From: Candidatus Krumholzibacteriota bacterium
Lineage (GTDB): Bacteria > Krumholzibacteriota > Krumholzibacteriia > Krumholzibacteriales > Krumholzibacteriaceae
Direction: 5' to 3'
NCBI GenBank assembly: GCA_016933255.1
Contig: JAFGBF010000014.1
Location: forward strand, 16,114-80,113
DNA length: 64,000 nt
The translations under genes and the position numbers were made by a program. The notes beneath the pieces are model-generated. The model saw nothing but the letters and a program-made list of their open reading frames with translations. It searched no databases and was not told where the DNA came from. Each line of letters starts with the position of its first letter. Position 1 is the first letter of the stretch. This document shows, piece by piece, positions 15,626 through 25,034 of the stretch.

Positions 15626-17325
15626 CATTCCATATGCTCGAGGATCTTTTCGAATATTTTCCCGACAGGGACTTCTTCAACCTGTCGGGTTTTTCTATGG
15701 AATAATTCGACGACTCCATCGGTGAGTTTTCTGCCTATAGTGATCCTCAAAGGGACCCCTATAAGTTCAGAATCCTTGAACTTCACTCCCGGACTCAGAT
15801 CTCTGTCATCGAGAAGTACACTTAGCCCTTTCTCAATAAACTTTTCTCCAAGTTCATTTGCGGTATCCATCACCTCTTTGTTTCCGACATTGACCGGAAG
15901 AATAATAAGATCAAATGGAGAGATCGATTCCGGCCATATTATTCCATCCTTGTCGTGATGCTGTTCGATGGCCGCGGCAACCATACGGCTTACTCCGAAG
16001 CCGTAGCACCCCATTATAAAATTATGACTCTCGCCATTTTCATCGAGAAAAGAAGCATGCATCGCTTCGGAATACTTGATACCGAGTTTAAAGATATGGC
16101 CGACTTCGATTCCGTTGCTCAGCTTTAATCCGTTTTGGCACTGGGGACAAAGATCTCCCTCTCGAGCCAGGACAAGATCTTCAAAGCTGTTTATCTCAAA
16201 ATCCCGGCCGGGAACCACGCCCGTGAGATGGACTTCGGCTCTGTTGGCGCCTACGGTCATTGAGGAATATTTCATTATCAGCTTATCGGCGTAGATGACA
16301 GTTCCTTTTGGGAGGCCGACGGGCCCTGAATATCCTACTGGTCCGCCTGTCAGTTCCTTGATCTCTTCAGGATCGAGAAAGCGGACCTCCGGATCTCCCA
16401 GTATCCTGGTCAGCTTGATATTATTGATTTCCCTGTCTCCCGGCAGAAGAACCGCGATCCTTTTCCCCTCCGTATCGTAAAGTAGTGTCTTGACGATATC
16501 AGTGTCGGGGACTTTAAGGAACCTTGAGACTTCCTCCACTGTCGCTGAGCCGGGTGTCTCAACTTCTCTGAAAGGCCCTTCCTCGCCCCCTCTCGATTCC
16601 GTATCATCCTCCAGTGCGGCGGCTCTTTCCAGATTAGCGGCATAACCGCAATCACAGCTCAATATTCTGTCCTCACCGTTATCGGCCAGGACCATGAACT
16701 CATGGGATTCGTTTCCTCCAATATACCCCGATTCTGCCTCCACCACCCTGTATTCAAGCCCGCAGCGTTCAATGATCCTACGGTATGCTGTTTCTATTCT
16801 TCTGTATGTCTCATCAAGCGATTTTTCATCAACGTGAAAACTGTAGGCATCTTTCATTATAAATTCGCGGGCTCTCATCACTCCGTATCTCGGGCGGATC
16901 TCATCTCTGAATTTCGTCAGTATCTGATACAAACATTGGGGAAGGTCCCTGTAACTTCTCATCTCGTCCCGTGCTACCATGGTTATTACTTCTTCATGCG
17001 TGGGACCCAGCGCGAAAGTCCTCTTTCTTCCGTCCGTCAACTTGAAAAGTTCAGGGCCGAAGCTCTTTAATCTTCCGCTTTCCCTGTATATCTCCTCGGG
17101 GTGAAGGATAGGCATCAACACTTCCTGACATCCCGCTCTGTCCATCTCTTCACGGATGATATTCTCGACTTTTTTCAGGACCTTGAAACCGATTGGAAGA
17201 AACGTATAGATTCCCGATGTAAGTTTCTTGATCAATCCGGCTCTGAGCATGAGAATATGACTTTGTATCTCAGCATCCCTCGGAGTCTCCTTCAATGTCG
17301 GTATACAGCTTTCAGACCAGCGCAT
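15622..17325 (-). CDS. proS: Prolyl-tRNA synthetase, bacterial type
   Basis: ProS charges tRNA-Pro with proline. The 567-residue class II synthetase has the bacterial (ProRS-B) arrangement: motif 1 region near residue 45, motif 2 FRDEIRPRYGVMRAREF, a long editing (INS) insertion between about 220 and 400, motif 3 GCYGFGVSRMVAAAIEQ, and an anticodon-binding domain at the end. Starts are GTG at 17331 or ATG at 17325; the ATG has AGGA ten bases before it and is preferred. The 3' end overlaps rpsT by four bases at a shared CTAG and also holds the rpsT terminator on the opposite strand. Confidence 0.95.
   Translation of the reverse strand: MRWSESCIPTLKETPRDAEIQSHILMLRAGLIKKLTSGIYTFLPIGFKVLKKVENIIREEMDRAGCQEVLMPILHPEEIYRESGRLKSFGPELFKLTDGRKRTFALGPTHEEVITMVARDEMRSYRDLPQCLYQILTKFRDEIRPRYGVMRAREFIMKDAYSFHVDEKSLDETYRRIETAYRRIIERCGLEYRVVEAESGYIGGNESHEFMVLADNGEDRILSCDCGYAANLERAAALEDDTESRGGEEGPFREVETPGSATVEEVSRFLKVPDTDIVKTLLYDTEGKRIAVLLPGDREINNIKLTRILGDPEVRFLDPEEIKELTGGPVGYSGPVGLPKGTVIYADKLIMKYSSMTVGANRAEVHLTGVVPGRDFEINSFEDLVLAREGDLCPQCQNGLKLSNGIEVGHIFKLGIKYSEAMHASFLDENGESHNFIMGCYGFGVSRMVAAAIEQHHDKDGIIWPESISPFDLIILPVNVGNKEVMDTANELGEKFIEKGLSVLLDDRDLSPGVKFKDSELIGVPLRITIGRKLTDGVVELFHRKTRQVEEVPVGKIFEKILEHMEC
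15661..15694 (+). terminator. Rho-independent terminator of rpsT, inside proS
   Basis: A perfect 9-bp stem CCCGACAGG (15661-15669) with CCTGTCGGG (15681-15689), an 11-base loop and a five-T run (15690-15694) lies 36 bases after the rpsT stop. The same bases are coding, on the other strand, for the last residues of proS. No T-run follows on the minus strand, so it acts for rpsT only. Confidence 0.85.
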
Positions 17326-17394
17326 TTCCACTTCTTCCTTTAATAGGTATCTTTCTCAAAATAAAAGGACTGTATCCACAAGCGATTCCCGTAT

Positions 17395-17423
17395 ATACTA
17401 AGTTAAGGCCAGGCAATATGCAA
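17395..17423 (-). promoter_or_regulatory. Possible promoter for proS
   Basis: In the 143-base divergent gap, TTGCAT (17418-17423) is followed after 17 bases by TAGTAT (17395-17400) on the minus strand. Both hexamers are imperfect, so this is tentative. No equally good promoter was seen for the opposite gene, and no T-box leader could be recognised in so short a space. Confidence 0.38.
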
Positions 17424-17474
17424 GTTTGAAGTATTTATCTTTTGAAGAATAAATGCAGATGAAACGGAGCGGCG

Positions 17475-19319
17475 ATGTCAAACGGGTTTCTGGACCTCCT
17501 GAGGCAGGGCGTGGTGCTTTTTGATGGCGCCATCGGGACCGAATTATATGCACACGGCGTATTTATCAACAGGTGTTTTGACGAAATAAACCTGTCGAAT
17601 CCTTCCCTGGTCGAATCGATCCATGGAGAATATGTCCAGGCAGGCGCTGATGTCATAGAGACGAACACATTCGGGGCAAATCGCGCCAAACTGAAGCTGC
17701 ACGGGCTGGATTCAAAACTTGAGGAAATAAACGTACAGGGGGCGCGGCTCGCAAGAAAAGCATCTTCGAGAAAGGCGTTAGTAGCCGGTTCCATGGGGCC
17801 TCTCGGAATCAAGATCGAACCATGGGGGCCGACTTCAAATGAGGAAGCAGTCGAATTTTTCGCAGAGCAGGCCCGGGCGCTTCTTGAAGGCGGAGTCGAC
17901 CTTTTTATACTGGAGACATTTTCAGACCTGAATGAGATCCATCAGGCGGTCAGAGGAATAAAAAAGATCAGCGATCTTCCAGTGATCGCCCAGATGACGC
18001 TTCAGAAGGACGGGCTTGGTCTTTTCGGGACCGAACCTGGAGAATTCGCGCTGCGGCTGACTGAATGGGGAGCAGATGTTGTAGGCGTCAATTGTTCGGT
18101 AGGCCCGAGGATAACTCTCGAAGCTATCGAGAAGATGGCGTCAACTGTCGAGACTTATTTGTCGGCCCAGCCAAACGCTGGTATTCCACAAAATGTCGAC
18201 GGAAGAAATATCTATATGGTATCTCCGGAATACATGGCGGAATACTCGATGCGCTTTGTAAAGGCGGGAGCAAGCGTTGTAGGAGGCTGCTGCGGCACTA
18301 CACCTGAACATATCAGGGCTATGAGAAACGCCCTGAGTTCAGTCAAACCCGCGAAACATCATGTTTCCGTGGTTATTTCGGAGGAGATCCCCGAATGGGA
18401 AGCGAGGTCGATAGCGGCAGAAGAAAAATCATTGCTCGCCTCAAAGTTGGTCAAGGGAGAGTTCGTACGCCTTGTCGAAATGGTGCCGCCCAGAGGATGT
18501 GATCCATCCGAAATAATTGCTTCGGCAAAAGATCTCCAGGATCACGGAATAGACGCTATCAATATCCCGGACAGCCCCCGTGCTTCCTCCAGGATGAGTC
18601 CGATCGCGATGGCCGTTCTTATCGAACAGAGAACAGGTATGGAAACGGTCCTTCACTATTGCTGCAGGGACAGGAACATCCTTGGAATGCAGTCTGACAT
18701 ACTTGGCGCGCACGCGTTGGGGCTTCGGAATATGCTTATCATCACGGGAGACCCCGTAAAAGCCGGTGACTATCCGGATGCCACCTCTGTTTTTGACATC
18801 GATTCGATAGGGTTGACAAATGTCATATACGGCCTGAACAGAGGCCGCGACATAGGTGGTCACGATTTTGGAGTTCCCACCTCCTTTCTGATCGGTGTCG
18901 GGGTAAATCCCGGCGCTGCTGATTTCGAACTCGAAATCGACCGGCTTCACTGGAAGGTAGACGCAGGCGCCGAGTTCGCCATTACTCAGCCGGTATTCGA
19001 TCTTGAAGTCTTTGAGAGATTCAGGAGCAGGATCAAATCGATAAAGATACCGGTGATTGCCGGGATATGGCCTTTGACTAGTTACAAGAACGCCGAATTC
19101 ATGAATAATGAACTCCCTGGAGTCTCAGTTCCGAAAAATATCATGCTCAGGATGAAAAATACACTGACAGGCGAAAGCGCGGCAAAAGAAGGCGTCGCTA
19201 TAGCGAATGAGCTGCTTACGCAGCTTTATCCGAGTATTGCGGGTGTCCAGGTCAGCGCGCCGTTCAACAGGCATTCCCTTGCTCTGGAGGTCGTCAGGGG
19301 GATGGATAAGGATTTATGA
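17475..19319 (+). CDS. Bifunctional homocysteine S-methyltransferase / methylenetetrahydrofolate reductase
   Basis: Residues about 5-290 form a homocysteine methyltransferase with zinc-binding cysteines in GVNCSVGP (about 206) and GGCCGTTPEH (about 272). Residues about 325-610 form an FAD-dependent 5,10-methylene-THF reductase (EMVPPRGCD, ITGDPVKAGDY, FAITQPVFD). This YitJ-like fusion makes methyl-THF and carries a methyl acceptor domain, but has no B12-binding module, so the methyl source for homocysteine is not settled by sequence. A GGAG lies ahead of the ATG. It is divergent from proS and convergent with the protease-barrel gene with a 16-base gap. No SAM riboswitch is visible upstream. 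Confidence 0.88.
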   Translation: MSNGFLDLLRQGVVLFDGAIGTELYAHGVFINRCFDEINLSNPSLVESIHGEYVQAGADVIETNTFGANRAKLKLHGLDSKLEEINVQGARLARKASSRKALVAGSMGPLGIKIEPWGPTSNEEAVEFFAEQARALLEGGVDLFILETFSDLNEIHQAVRGIKKISDLPVIAQMTLQKDGLGLFGTEPGEFALRLTEWGADVVGVNCSVGPRITLEAIEKMASTVETYLSAQPNAGIPQNVDGRNIYMVSPEYMAEYSMRFVKAGASVVGGCCGTTPEHIRAMRNALSSVKPAKHHVSVVISEEIPEWEARSIAAEEKSLLASKLVKGEFVRLVEMVPPRGCDPSEIIASAKDLQDHGIDAINIPDSPRASSRMSPIAMAVLIEQRTGMETVLHYCCRDRNILGMQSDILGAHALGLRNMLIITGDPVKAGDYPDATSVFDIDSIGLTNVIYGLNRGRDIGGHDFGVPTSFLIGVGVNPGAADFELEIDRLHWKVDAGAEFAITQPVFDLEVFERFRSRIKSIKIPVIAGIWPLTSYKNAEFMNNELPGVSVPKNIMLRMKNTLTGESAAKEGVAIANELLTQLYPSIAGVQVSAPFNRHSLALEVVRGMDKDL

Positions 19320-19335
19320 ACGATCACTGGCGCGG

Positions 19336-22140
19336 CTAAAAATTAAAACCAATAAAGAAATCAAAGCTCGTATCACGGTCGACCGTCTTAAAATCTGTTT
19401 TTCTTACAAAATTCACCCTTATTACAGGGAGATACCCCAGGTTCATCTCGACTCCGGTTCCGATACTTCCTATCCATCCAGTGTCATATATGAATCCAGC
19501 GACCTTGCCGGCATCTACAAAGACCGAACCTCTGAAGATCGGGAATTCTATATGTCCGAATGGAAATCTCACGATAAGGTCGTCTATAAGGGGAAATCTG
19601 AATTCACTGTTGACCAGAAAGACAGTCCTTCCGGCAAACTGCCTGAAATCATACCCTCTGAGGTCCCATGCCCCCCCCAGATAAAAAAGCTGGATATCGC
19701 TGCCCCATGCTCTTCTGACCACAGCTCTTTGCGCGAAAACGAACCTTGGACCGAAATTAATATAGTTCCTCAGGTCAAAATGAAGCGTTGTGCTTTCGTA
19801 TCTTGATCCGTTTATATCAAACGATCTGCCTAATGCCAGATTCATACGGTGCCCGTCAAGAGGTCCGCCGACCGTCCAGACGATATTATCGGAAGTGAAT
19901 GATAAGAAATTTGAAGCCAGAGCGGTCTTTCCCACCTCTGTTCCCAGATATGTTATGTCATCGTCTCTTTCCATATATTTGAAAATCGTCTGAAAATCGA
20001 TTCTCCTGAATTTGGAGATCGGATAACTCAGCCCGCCCATAACTCCGTAACGTCTTTCAAATCTGATCAATCCATGCACTGAACCGATATAGCTTGCAAG
20101 GTGAAACGCGCCGAAAGCATAGTTGAGTCTCGCTTTTGTGTTGATATACGTAAATCCAAGATTCGCATTTTCCCAGAAATTGGAAAAATCGTCTGACGCG
20201 CTTCCAAAAAGAAATACAAGCTGGTGATCATTCATGATGTCTGTCAGAAAAACCTGCGCGCCGTTTCCCATATACCCGTAATCGGGGTCGACAGCAAAAG
20301 CGGCCGCAATAAGATCAAGCCCAAATCGCAGGTTATAATCCTTTTTCAAATATACCGACGAAGAATCATCCTGGTTAGGCTTCCAGGCGAAAGCTTCTAT
20401 CTCAACGCCTCCTTCCTCTTTCACCGGAGCGTTCTGCAGAAGATCCTTTCTGTAAATATGGTATGCGCCCCGGCTGTAGACAGAGATGAGAAAAGAATCT
20501 CCATCAGATTCCGGAACAGGCTCAAAGGCGCCGCCGAGAAGGTTTGTTTGCTGGAAAAGGAAGCCGTCCTTTAAAAGATATATGTCAAAGGCGCCCTTTC
20601 TGTCTGAAGAGAAAAGGATGCCGCTCCCATCAATAAGGTATCTTGGGTCTATATCTTTATGTTTTCCGCTTGTCATCCTGAAGATCCGCCGCGTATTGAT
20701 GTCTATTGAAAATATGGCTTTATTATTCCCCGGCTCATCGCATCTCCTGTCCGAGCTAAAAACGATATTATTCCCTTCCGGATGCCAGTCAGGGCTGAGA
20801 TCCTCATAATAATCATCGGTAAGCCTGGTAACTGAACTGTCTGAAAGGGCTATCAGATAAATATCAGTCTTTCCATATTTGTCTATCGCGGAAAACGCGA
20901 CCGACTTTCCATCAGGAGAGATCGAAGGAGAATTGATCATCCGGACCTCGTCATAGCTGAATTCCCCCTTGATCTTTTTCTCATTCACATCGTACAGATA
21001 TACGACATCTCTTTCCCCAGCTTTGGAGACAAAGGCGAGAGTGTCGTTTCTTGAGGATATTCCGCTTCTTATAAGCGGTATCGATTCAAATCTGCTTGAA
21101 CGCCCTCCCTCTATAACGGTCTTTTTCTCCTGTCTGCCGTCCTTTTTCACGACAAGTTCAAAGAGATCGATGCTGCCGTATCCGAATCCGATACAGAAGG
21201 TCCTGCTCCCTGAATCATCTCCGCGGATCGAAGCAGGATGATTCTCAAAAGACCGCTTATCCGGGGAGAGCCTTTCAAGGACCTCTTCGGCCCTTCTTCT
21301 GTTCATTACCGATGGATAATATCGTTTTCTGCAGTATTCGCGGAAGTCCCTGTCAAGCTGATCGATGTCCATTCCGATAGTCTTTTCGAGGATATAGGTA
21401 AACTTGTCCGACCTCCACCAGTTTTCATGGATCATCCTGATGGCATCATCCCCGAATCTTGTTGAAATATAATGAAGAACGGATTCTCCGTGTTTGTACA
21501 TCATGTATGTACCGGAGATTCTCCAGAGATCGCGCAAGTGATACAGTCTCTCTGAAGTGACGGCATCGCGCATGAACATGCCGGCCTCGGTATCGATCCT
21601 GCGATGAGCAAGAAACTCTGCAAGCCCTTCAGTAAACCACAGCGGCGGGTGCATATATGTGTACCTGCGATGTTCCTTCATTACGACGCGAAGCTTTTCG
21701 AGCATGAAGACATGCACCATCTCATGACGGAAAACTCCCTTGAGACTGCTGTATGACCCCATAAAAGGAAGGGCGACTCTTCCTTTTATAAACTCTGTAA
21801 AACCTCCCGTACCTTCCGATATCATATAGGGAAGGATATTTGTCTCCCCGAAATCATGATGAGTGCCGAAGAGGACAACCGGTATCTTTCTTTCTATATC
21901 AACCTTGAAAAACTCGGAGTACTCGTCATAAACGTCTTCTGCGATATCAGCGATAAATTCGGCGATCACCAGTTCATCGGGGTAATAATAGATCTCTGTG
22001 TGCTGAGTCTCTATTATCCGCCAGTCTTTCGGGTAATATTGGATCTTGTTTTTACCGAATGGATACTGGGAATATGCCTGTGAAGCGATGAATACCGTAA
22101 GGATCAACACTGTCAATGCTGATGCGGTAACCCTGCGCAT
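19336..22140 (-). CDS. Secreted zinc metallopeptidase / TolB-like propeller / Omp85-type barrel fusion
   Basis: The 934-residue product starts at an ATG with GGAGGTCAG directly before it; an earlier in-frame ATG at 22194 lacks one. A signal peptide (about 1-25, ending QAYSQ) is followed by a gluzincin-like domain with HEMVHVF (about 140) and a second-ligand region WFTEGLAEFLAHR. Next come PD40/TolB-type propeller repeats (about 290-560; ISPDGKSVAFSA, DWHPEGNNIVFSSDRR, GILFSSDRKG). The last 300 or so residues are beta-rich with GGAWDLRGYDF, which resembles the LRGY loop-6 signature of Omp85 barrels, and end in FDFFIGFNF with a terminal aromatic. It probably sits in the outer membrane with periplasmic or surface protease and propeller. 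The role is unknown. It is the last gene of the secA-led operon. Confidence 0.8.
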   Translation of the reverse strand: MRRVTASALTVLILTVFIASQAYSQYPFGKNKIQYYPKDWRIIETQHTEIYYYPDELVIAEFIADIAEDVYDEYSEFFKVDIERKIPVVLFGTHHDFGETNILPYMISEGTGGFTEFIKGRVALPFMGSYSSLKGVFRHEMVHVFMLEKLRVVMKEHRRYTYMHPPLWFTEGLAEFLAHRRIDTEAGMFMRDAVTSERLYHLRDLWRISGTYMMYKHGESVLHYISTRFGDDAIRMIHENWWRSDKFTYILEKTIGMDIDQLDRDFREYCRKRYYPSVMNRRRAEEVLERLSPDKRSFENHPASIRGDDSGSRTFCIGFGYGSIDLFELVVKKDGRQEKKTVIEGGRSSRFESIPLIRSGISSRNDTLAFVSKAGERDVVYLYDVNEKKIKGEFSYDEVRMINSPSISPDGKSVAFSAIDKYGKTDIYLIALSDSSVTRLTDDYYEDLSPDWHPEGNNIVFSSDRRCDEPGNNKAIFSIDINTRRIFRMTSGKHKDIDPRYLIDGSGILFSSDRKGAFDIYLLKDGFLFQQTNLLGGAFEPVPESDGDSFLISVYSRGAYHIYRKDLLQNAPVKEEGGVEIEAFAWKPNQDDSSSVYLKKDYNLRFGLDLIAAAFAVDPDYGYMGNGAQVFLTDIMNDHQLVFLFGSASDDFSNFWENANLGFTYINTKARLNYAFGAFHLASYIGSVHGLIRFERRYGVMGGLSYPISKFRRIDFQTIFKYMERDDDITYLGTEVGKTALASNFLSFTSDNIVWTVGGPLDGHRMNLALGRSFDINGSRYESTTLHFDLRNYINFGPRFVFAQRAVVRRAWGSDIQLFYLGGAWDLRGYDFRQFAGRTVFLVNSEFRFPLIDDLIVRFPFGHIEFPIFRGSVFVDAGKVAGFIYDTGWIGSIGTGVEMNLGYLPVIRVNFVRKTDFKTVDRDTSFDFFIGFNF

Positions 22141-22197
22141 CTGACCTCCGAGCAAGCTTAAAATCAATCCGCGGCAATTTACCGGTGATATCACTAC

Positions 22198-23025
22198 TTA
22201 TTGGTCATACGCTGAAATTGAGAATCGGCCTTCGAAAGTCGCTACAGCCGGTCCGGTCAGATAGCATTCTGAGGCTCCGTCCTCATTAAGAGTAAATTCG
22301 ACCTGGAGCAGGCCGCCTCCTGAAGTCTCGCATCTTACGGGTGATGCCGTAAGCCCCATTTTTGAAGTGATCACGGAAACGGCTGCTGCCCCGGTACCGC
22401 ATGCGAGGGTCTCCGATTCAACGCCTCGCTCGTATGTCCTGTAAACAAGCGAATGTTTATCGACTATCGACACAAGGTTGAAATTGGCCCCTTCAGGAGC
22501 TAACGCGGGGTCGTAGCGCACCGACCTAGCCAGGGCCAGGAACCTGTTCTCTTCCCAACTTTTAGTGTCATCGGTCAGCATTGCAGCGTGAGGTACTCCG
22601 CAAATCGCGAACCCGGTTTTTTCGGCGGAATCCTCCAGTTCAAGGTTCTCGATATATCCGTTTACTTCTCCGAGCCCGATCCTTATTTCCTTTTCAAGTA
22701 TTTCCGCTTTTACCGTTCCAGCTCCAGTCGAAAAAGACATCTTTTTGCCGGTGATCCTGTTCATATATGCGAACATCGCAGCACATCGCGCACCATTGCC
22801 GCACATCTCAGCTTCACCGCCGTCTTTGTTGAAATACCGCATCCTGAAGTCGTTCTCTTCATCGTGGCGTATAAGAATGAGTCCGTCAGCACCTATCCCG
22901 GTATGATCCCGGCAGAGAGCTGAGATAAGCCGCGAGGAGGCTTTGAACCGGAGTTCAGGATCGTTTATCATGACAAAATCGTTGCCAGCGCCATGCATTT
23001 TTACAAAATGAAAAACATCGTTCAT
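22198..23025 (-). CDS. dapF: Diaminopimelate epimerase
   Basis: DapF converts LL- to meso-diaminopimelate for lysine and peptidoglycan. The 275-residue protein has the two catalytic cysteines in MCGNGARC (about residue 76) and ACGTGAAAV (about 220), plus the HGAGNDFVMI start and GIGADGLI. The ATG follows the upstream stop directly (TAAATG). The pair of active-site motifs is complete. It shows that the wall contains meso-DAP, consistent with a diderm. Downstream, the protease-barrel gene starts 57 bases later, so co-transcription is likely. Confidence 0.95.
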   Translation of the reverse strand: MNDVFHFVKMHGAGNDFVMINDPELRFKASSRLISALCRDHTGIGADGLILIRHDEENDFRMRYFNKDGGEAEMCGNGARCAAMFAYMNRITGKKMSFSTGAGTVKAEILEKEIRIGLGEVNGYIENLELEDSAEKTGFAICGVPHAAMLTDDTKSWEENRFLALARSVRYDPALAPEGANFNLVSIVDKHSLVYRTYERGVESETLACGTGAAAVSVITSKMGLTASPVRCETSGGGLLQVEFTLNEDGASECYLTGPAVATFEGRFSISAYDQ

Positions 23026-24084
23026 TTATCTTGCCTTTGTTATTTCGACAGGAGGTAATATTTTGTCTTCCCCGGGACCAATCCTGAGGGTATCAGGGGG
23101 TGAATACCCGGGTTCTTCGAAAACCTTTGTAGAGTCATCCGGATCAGTGTACTCACCCGGAAGACTGTCTGCTTTAATGTCGAGAAAGGCAGTCCACAGA
23201 TAACTTCCCGGCTTAATGCCCCGGATAATAAAATCTCCCAGCGAGTCTGTTTCAGCGAAAATAAAGGCTTCTTTTTCTTCCATGCGATCCAATCTTATCG
23301 CAGGCAATCGGGAGATCCCTGTCAGATTCCTAAGTACGCCACTGAGAGTCCCCGGTTCGTCGGGATCAATGACGTTCATATCGGCGCCGGTTTTCATGGG
23401 AAATGAATCGGCGAGAATAATCGTGTCAGGATAAACGGCCGCAAACTCCTTTCCCTCAGAATAACGGCCGTCTGAATCTTTATCGATGAACGACCACAAC
23501 AGAAACCTTGAACTGTCAGTCGGAAGAGCTTTGAAACTGTAATTGCCGAATCTGTCTGCGAAGACGACTCGAGACTCTTTTTCCCTGAACAATTCTCCAA
23601 TAGTGTCTCCGCGTACCTGAACAAGGAAGGCTACGCCATTCGAATCCGGCCGGTGTTTAAAAAAGATCTTTCCTGATATCACTCCGGAATCCAGCCTGTC
23701 CCGAGTAGAAAAATAATAAATATGATTTTCCCTGCTTACTACCAGATGATCGTCTTTAAATCCTGATTTGAGAAGGACACATATCGTGGTTTCAGGGAGT
23801 TCCTCCTTGAAACTTACAATCACATCCTTTCCCTTTACTTCTATCTTTCTGAAATCTATCGGGGGATAAGTCGTTATCCGGTTTTTAAAACTCGTTTCAT
23901 CGACCTTTTCGGAAAAGGAAAAAGTAATATCTGCATCTCTGGCCACACCCTCAGATTCAGGGGCAGGCCTTATACCCTCGACAGAGGGAGGGATCGTGTC
24001 TTCCTCTCCGCCCGTCGGCGGTTTTACTACCGCGCACGCCGCAAAGAAAGCCAAAGCTGCGACAATAACCTGATAATTCTTCAA
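23026..24084 (-). CDS. Ig-like domain lipoprotein
   Basis: The 352-residue product starts at TTG (24084), with AGGAAG upstream in the end of argF. A short signal peptide ends in FFAAC, so cysteine about 17 should be lipidated. VVKPPTGGEEDTIPPSV follows, resembling the KPPTGGPKDTTPP start common in Bacteroidota lipoproteins. An SbsA-like/Big_5 Ig domain follows (about 35-125; PAPESEGVARDADITFSFSEKV), then beta-rich repeats with SGKIFF and a possible second sandwich. It is probably attached to the inner or outer membrane and faces the periplasm; no enzyme motif is seen. Function is unknown. Confidence 0.75.
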   Translation of the reverse strand: MKNYQVIVAALAFFAACAVVKPPTGGEEDTIPPSVEGIRPAPESEGVARDADITFSFSEKVDETSFKNRITTYPPIDFRKIEVKGKDVIVSFKEELPETTICVLLKSGFKDDHLVVSRENHIYYFSTRDRLDSGVISGKIFFKHRPDSNGVAFLVQVRGDTIGELFREKESRVVFADRFGNYSFKALPTDSSRFLLWSFIDKDSDGRYSEGKEFAAVYPDTIILADSFPMKTGADMNVIDPDEPGTLSGVLRNLTGISRLPAIRLDRMEEKEAFIFAETDSLGDFIIRGIKPGSYLWTAFLDIKADSLPGEYTDPDDSTKVFEEPGYSPPDTLRIGPGEDKILPPVEITKAR

Positions 24085-24087
24085 GCT

Positions 24088-25023
24088 CTACAACTTCCTG
24101 TCAGTAGGTATCAAAAGAGCGATGATAGCTCTTTGAATGTGAAGGCGGTTTTCAGCCTCGTCATAGACCACGGAATTAGCGCTGTCAATGACCGAATCGG
24201 TGACTTCTTCCCCCCTGTGGGCCGGCAGACAGTGCATAAATAAAGCGTCATTCTTGGCCAATTTCATCAGACGGTCATTTACCTGATAACTCTTGAATTT
24301 ATTGAGCCTCTCAGCTTTTTCGGCTTCCTGCCCCATACTTGTCCAAACATCAGCATAGATAACATCTGCACCCCTGGCAGCTTCAGAGGGGTCTTCGATC
24401 CATTCATAATCAGGATCGCCGTCTTTTTTTACTTCTTCCAGATAGCTGTCGTCTATTTTGTACCCGGATGGCGATGTAAGGACTAACTTGAAGGGAAATC
24501 TTGCCGCGGCGTTCAGCCAGCTTCTGGAGACATTATTCCCGTCGCCGATAAACACTATCTTCAGCCCTTCAATGCTTCCGCGATGTTCGATTATTGTCAG
24601 TATATCGCCCATTATCTGGCACGGGTGCAATAAGTCTGTAAGCCCGTTAATGACGGGGATCTTCGAATTTTCGGCAAGTTCCTGGACCATTTTCTGGTCA
24701 AATGTCCTGATCATTATCGCGTCTACATATCTTGAAAGGACCTCACCCACGTCTTTTGGAGCTTCCCGTGATCCGATCCCTATCTCCTTGTCGGTAAGAT
24801 AGAGGCTTGATCCTCCAAGCTGCCGGATTGCGACCTCGAAACTGATCCTTGTCCGGAGGCTTGCCTTATGAAAGATACAGCCGAGGACCCTCCCTGGGTG
24901 GGTAGGTTCAAGCTTGAACTCCCGTGCAAGGGGTTTCTGCTTACGGGATAACGAGAGGATCTCCTTAAGTTCTTCCGTTGAAAAATCTCTTATGCAAAGG
25001 AAATCTTTTTTACTTAGATTCAT
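24088..25023 (-). CDS. argF: Ornithine carbamoyltransferase
   Basis: OTC makes citrulline from ornithine and carbamoyl phosphate in arginine biosynthesis. The 311-residue protein has the carbamoyl-phosphate site HKASLRTRISFE (the usual STRTR reads SLRTR here, a known variant), HPCQIMGD, and the ornithine-site HCLPAHRGEEV. YADVWTSMGQE supports OTC rather than aspartate carbamoyltransferase. It starts 11 bases after hslU within the operon. No other arg genes are present in the window. Confidence 0.92.
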   Translation of the reverse strand: MNLSKKDFLCIRDFSTEELKEILSLSRKQKPLAREFKLEPTHPGRVLGCIFHKASLRTRISFEVAIRQLGGSSLYLTDKEIGIGSREAPKDVGEVLSRYVDAIMIRTFDQKMVQELAENSKIPVINGLTDLLHPCQIMGDILTIIEHRGSIEGLKIVFIGDGNNVSRSWLNAAARFPFKLVLTSPSGYKIDDSYLEEVKKDGDPDYEWIEDPSEAARGADVIYADVWTSMGQEAEKAERLNKFKSYQVNDRLMKLAKNDALFMHCLPAHRGEEVTDSVIDSANSVVYDEAENRLHIQRAIIALLIPTDRKL

Positions 25024-25034
25024 TCTCTTTCCTC

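Noticed and set aside
17332..17474. Possible SAM riboswitch or T-box between proS and the homocysteine methyltransferase gene.
   Set aside because: The gap is only 143 bases and no conserved SAM or T-box core motif was seen.
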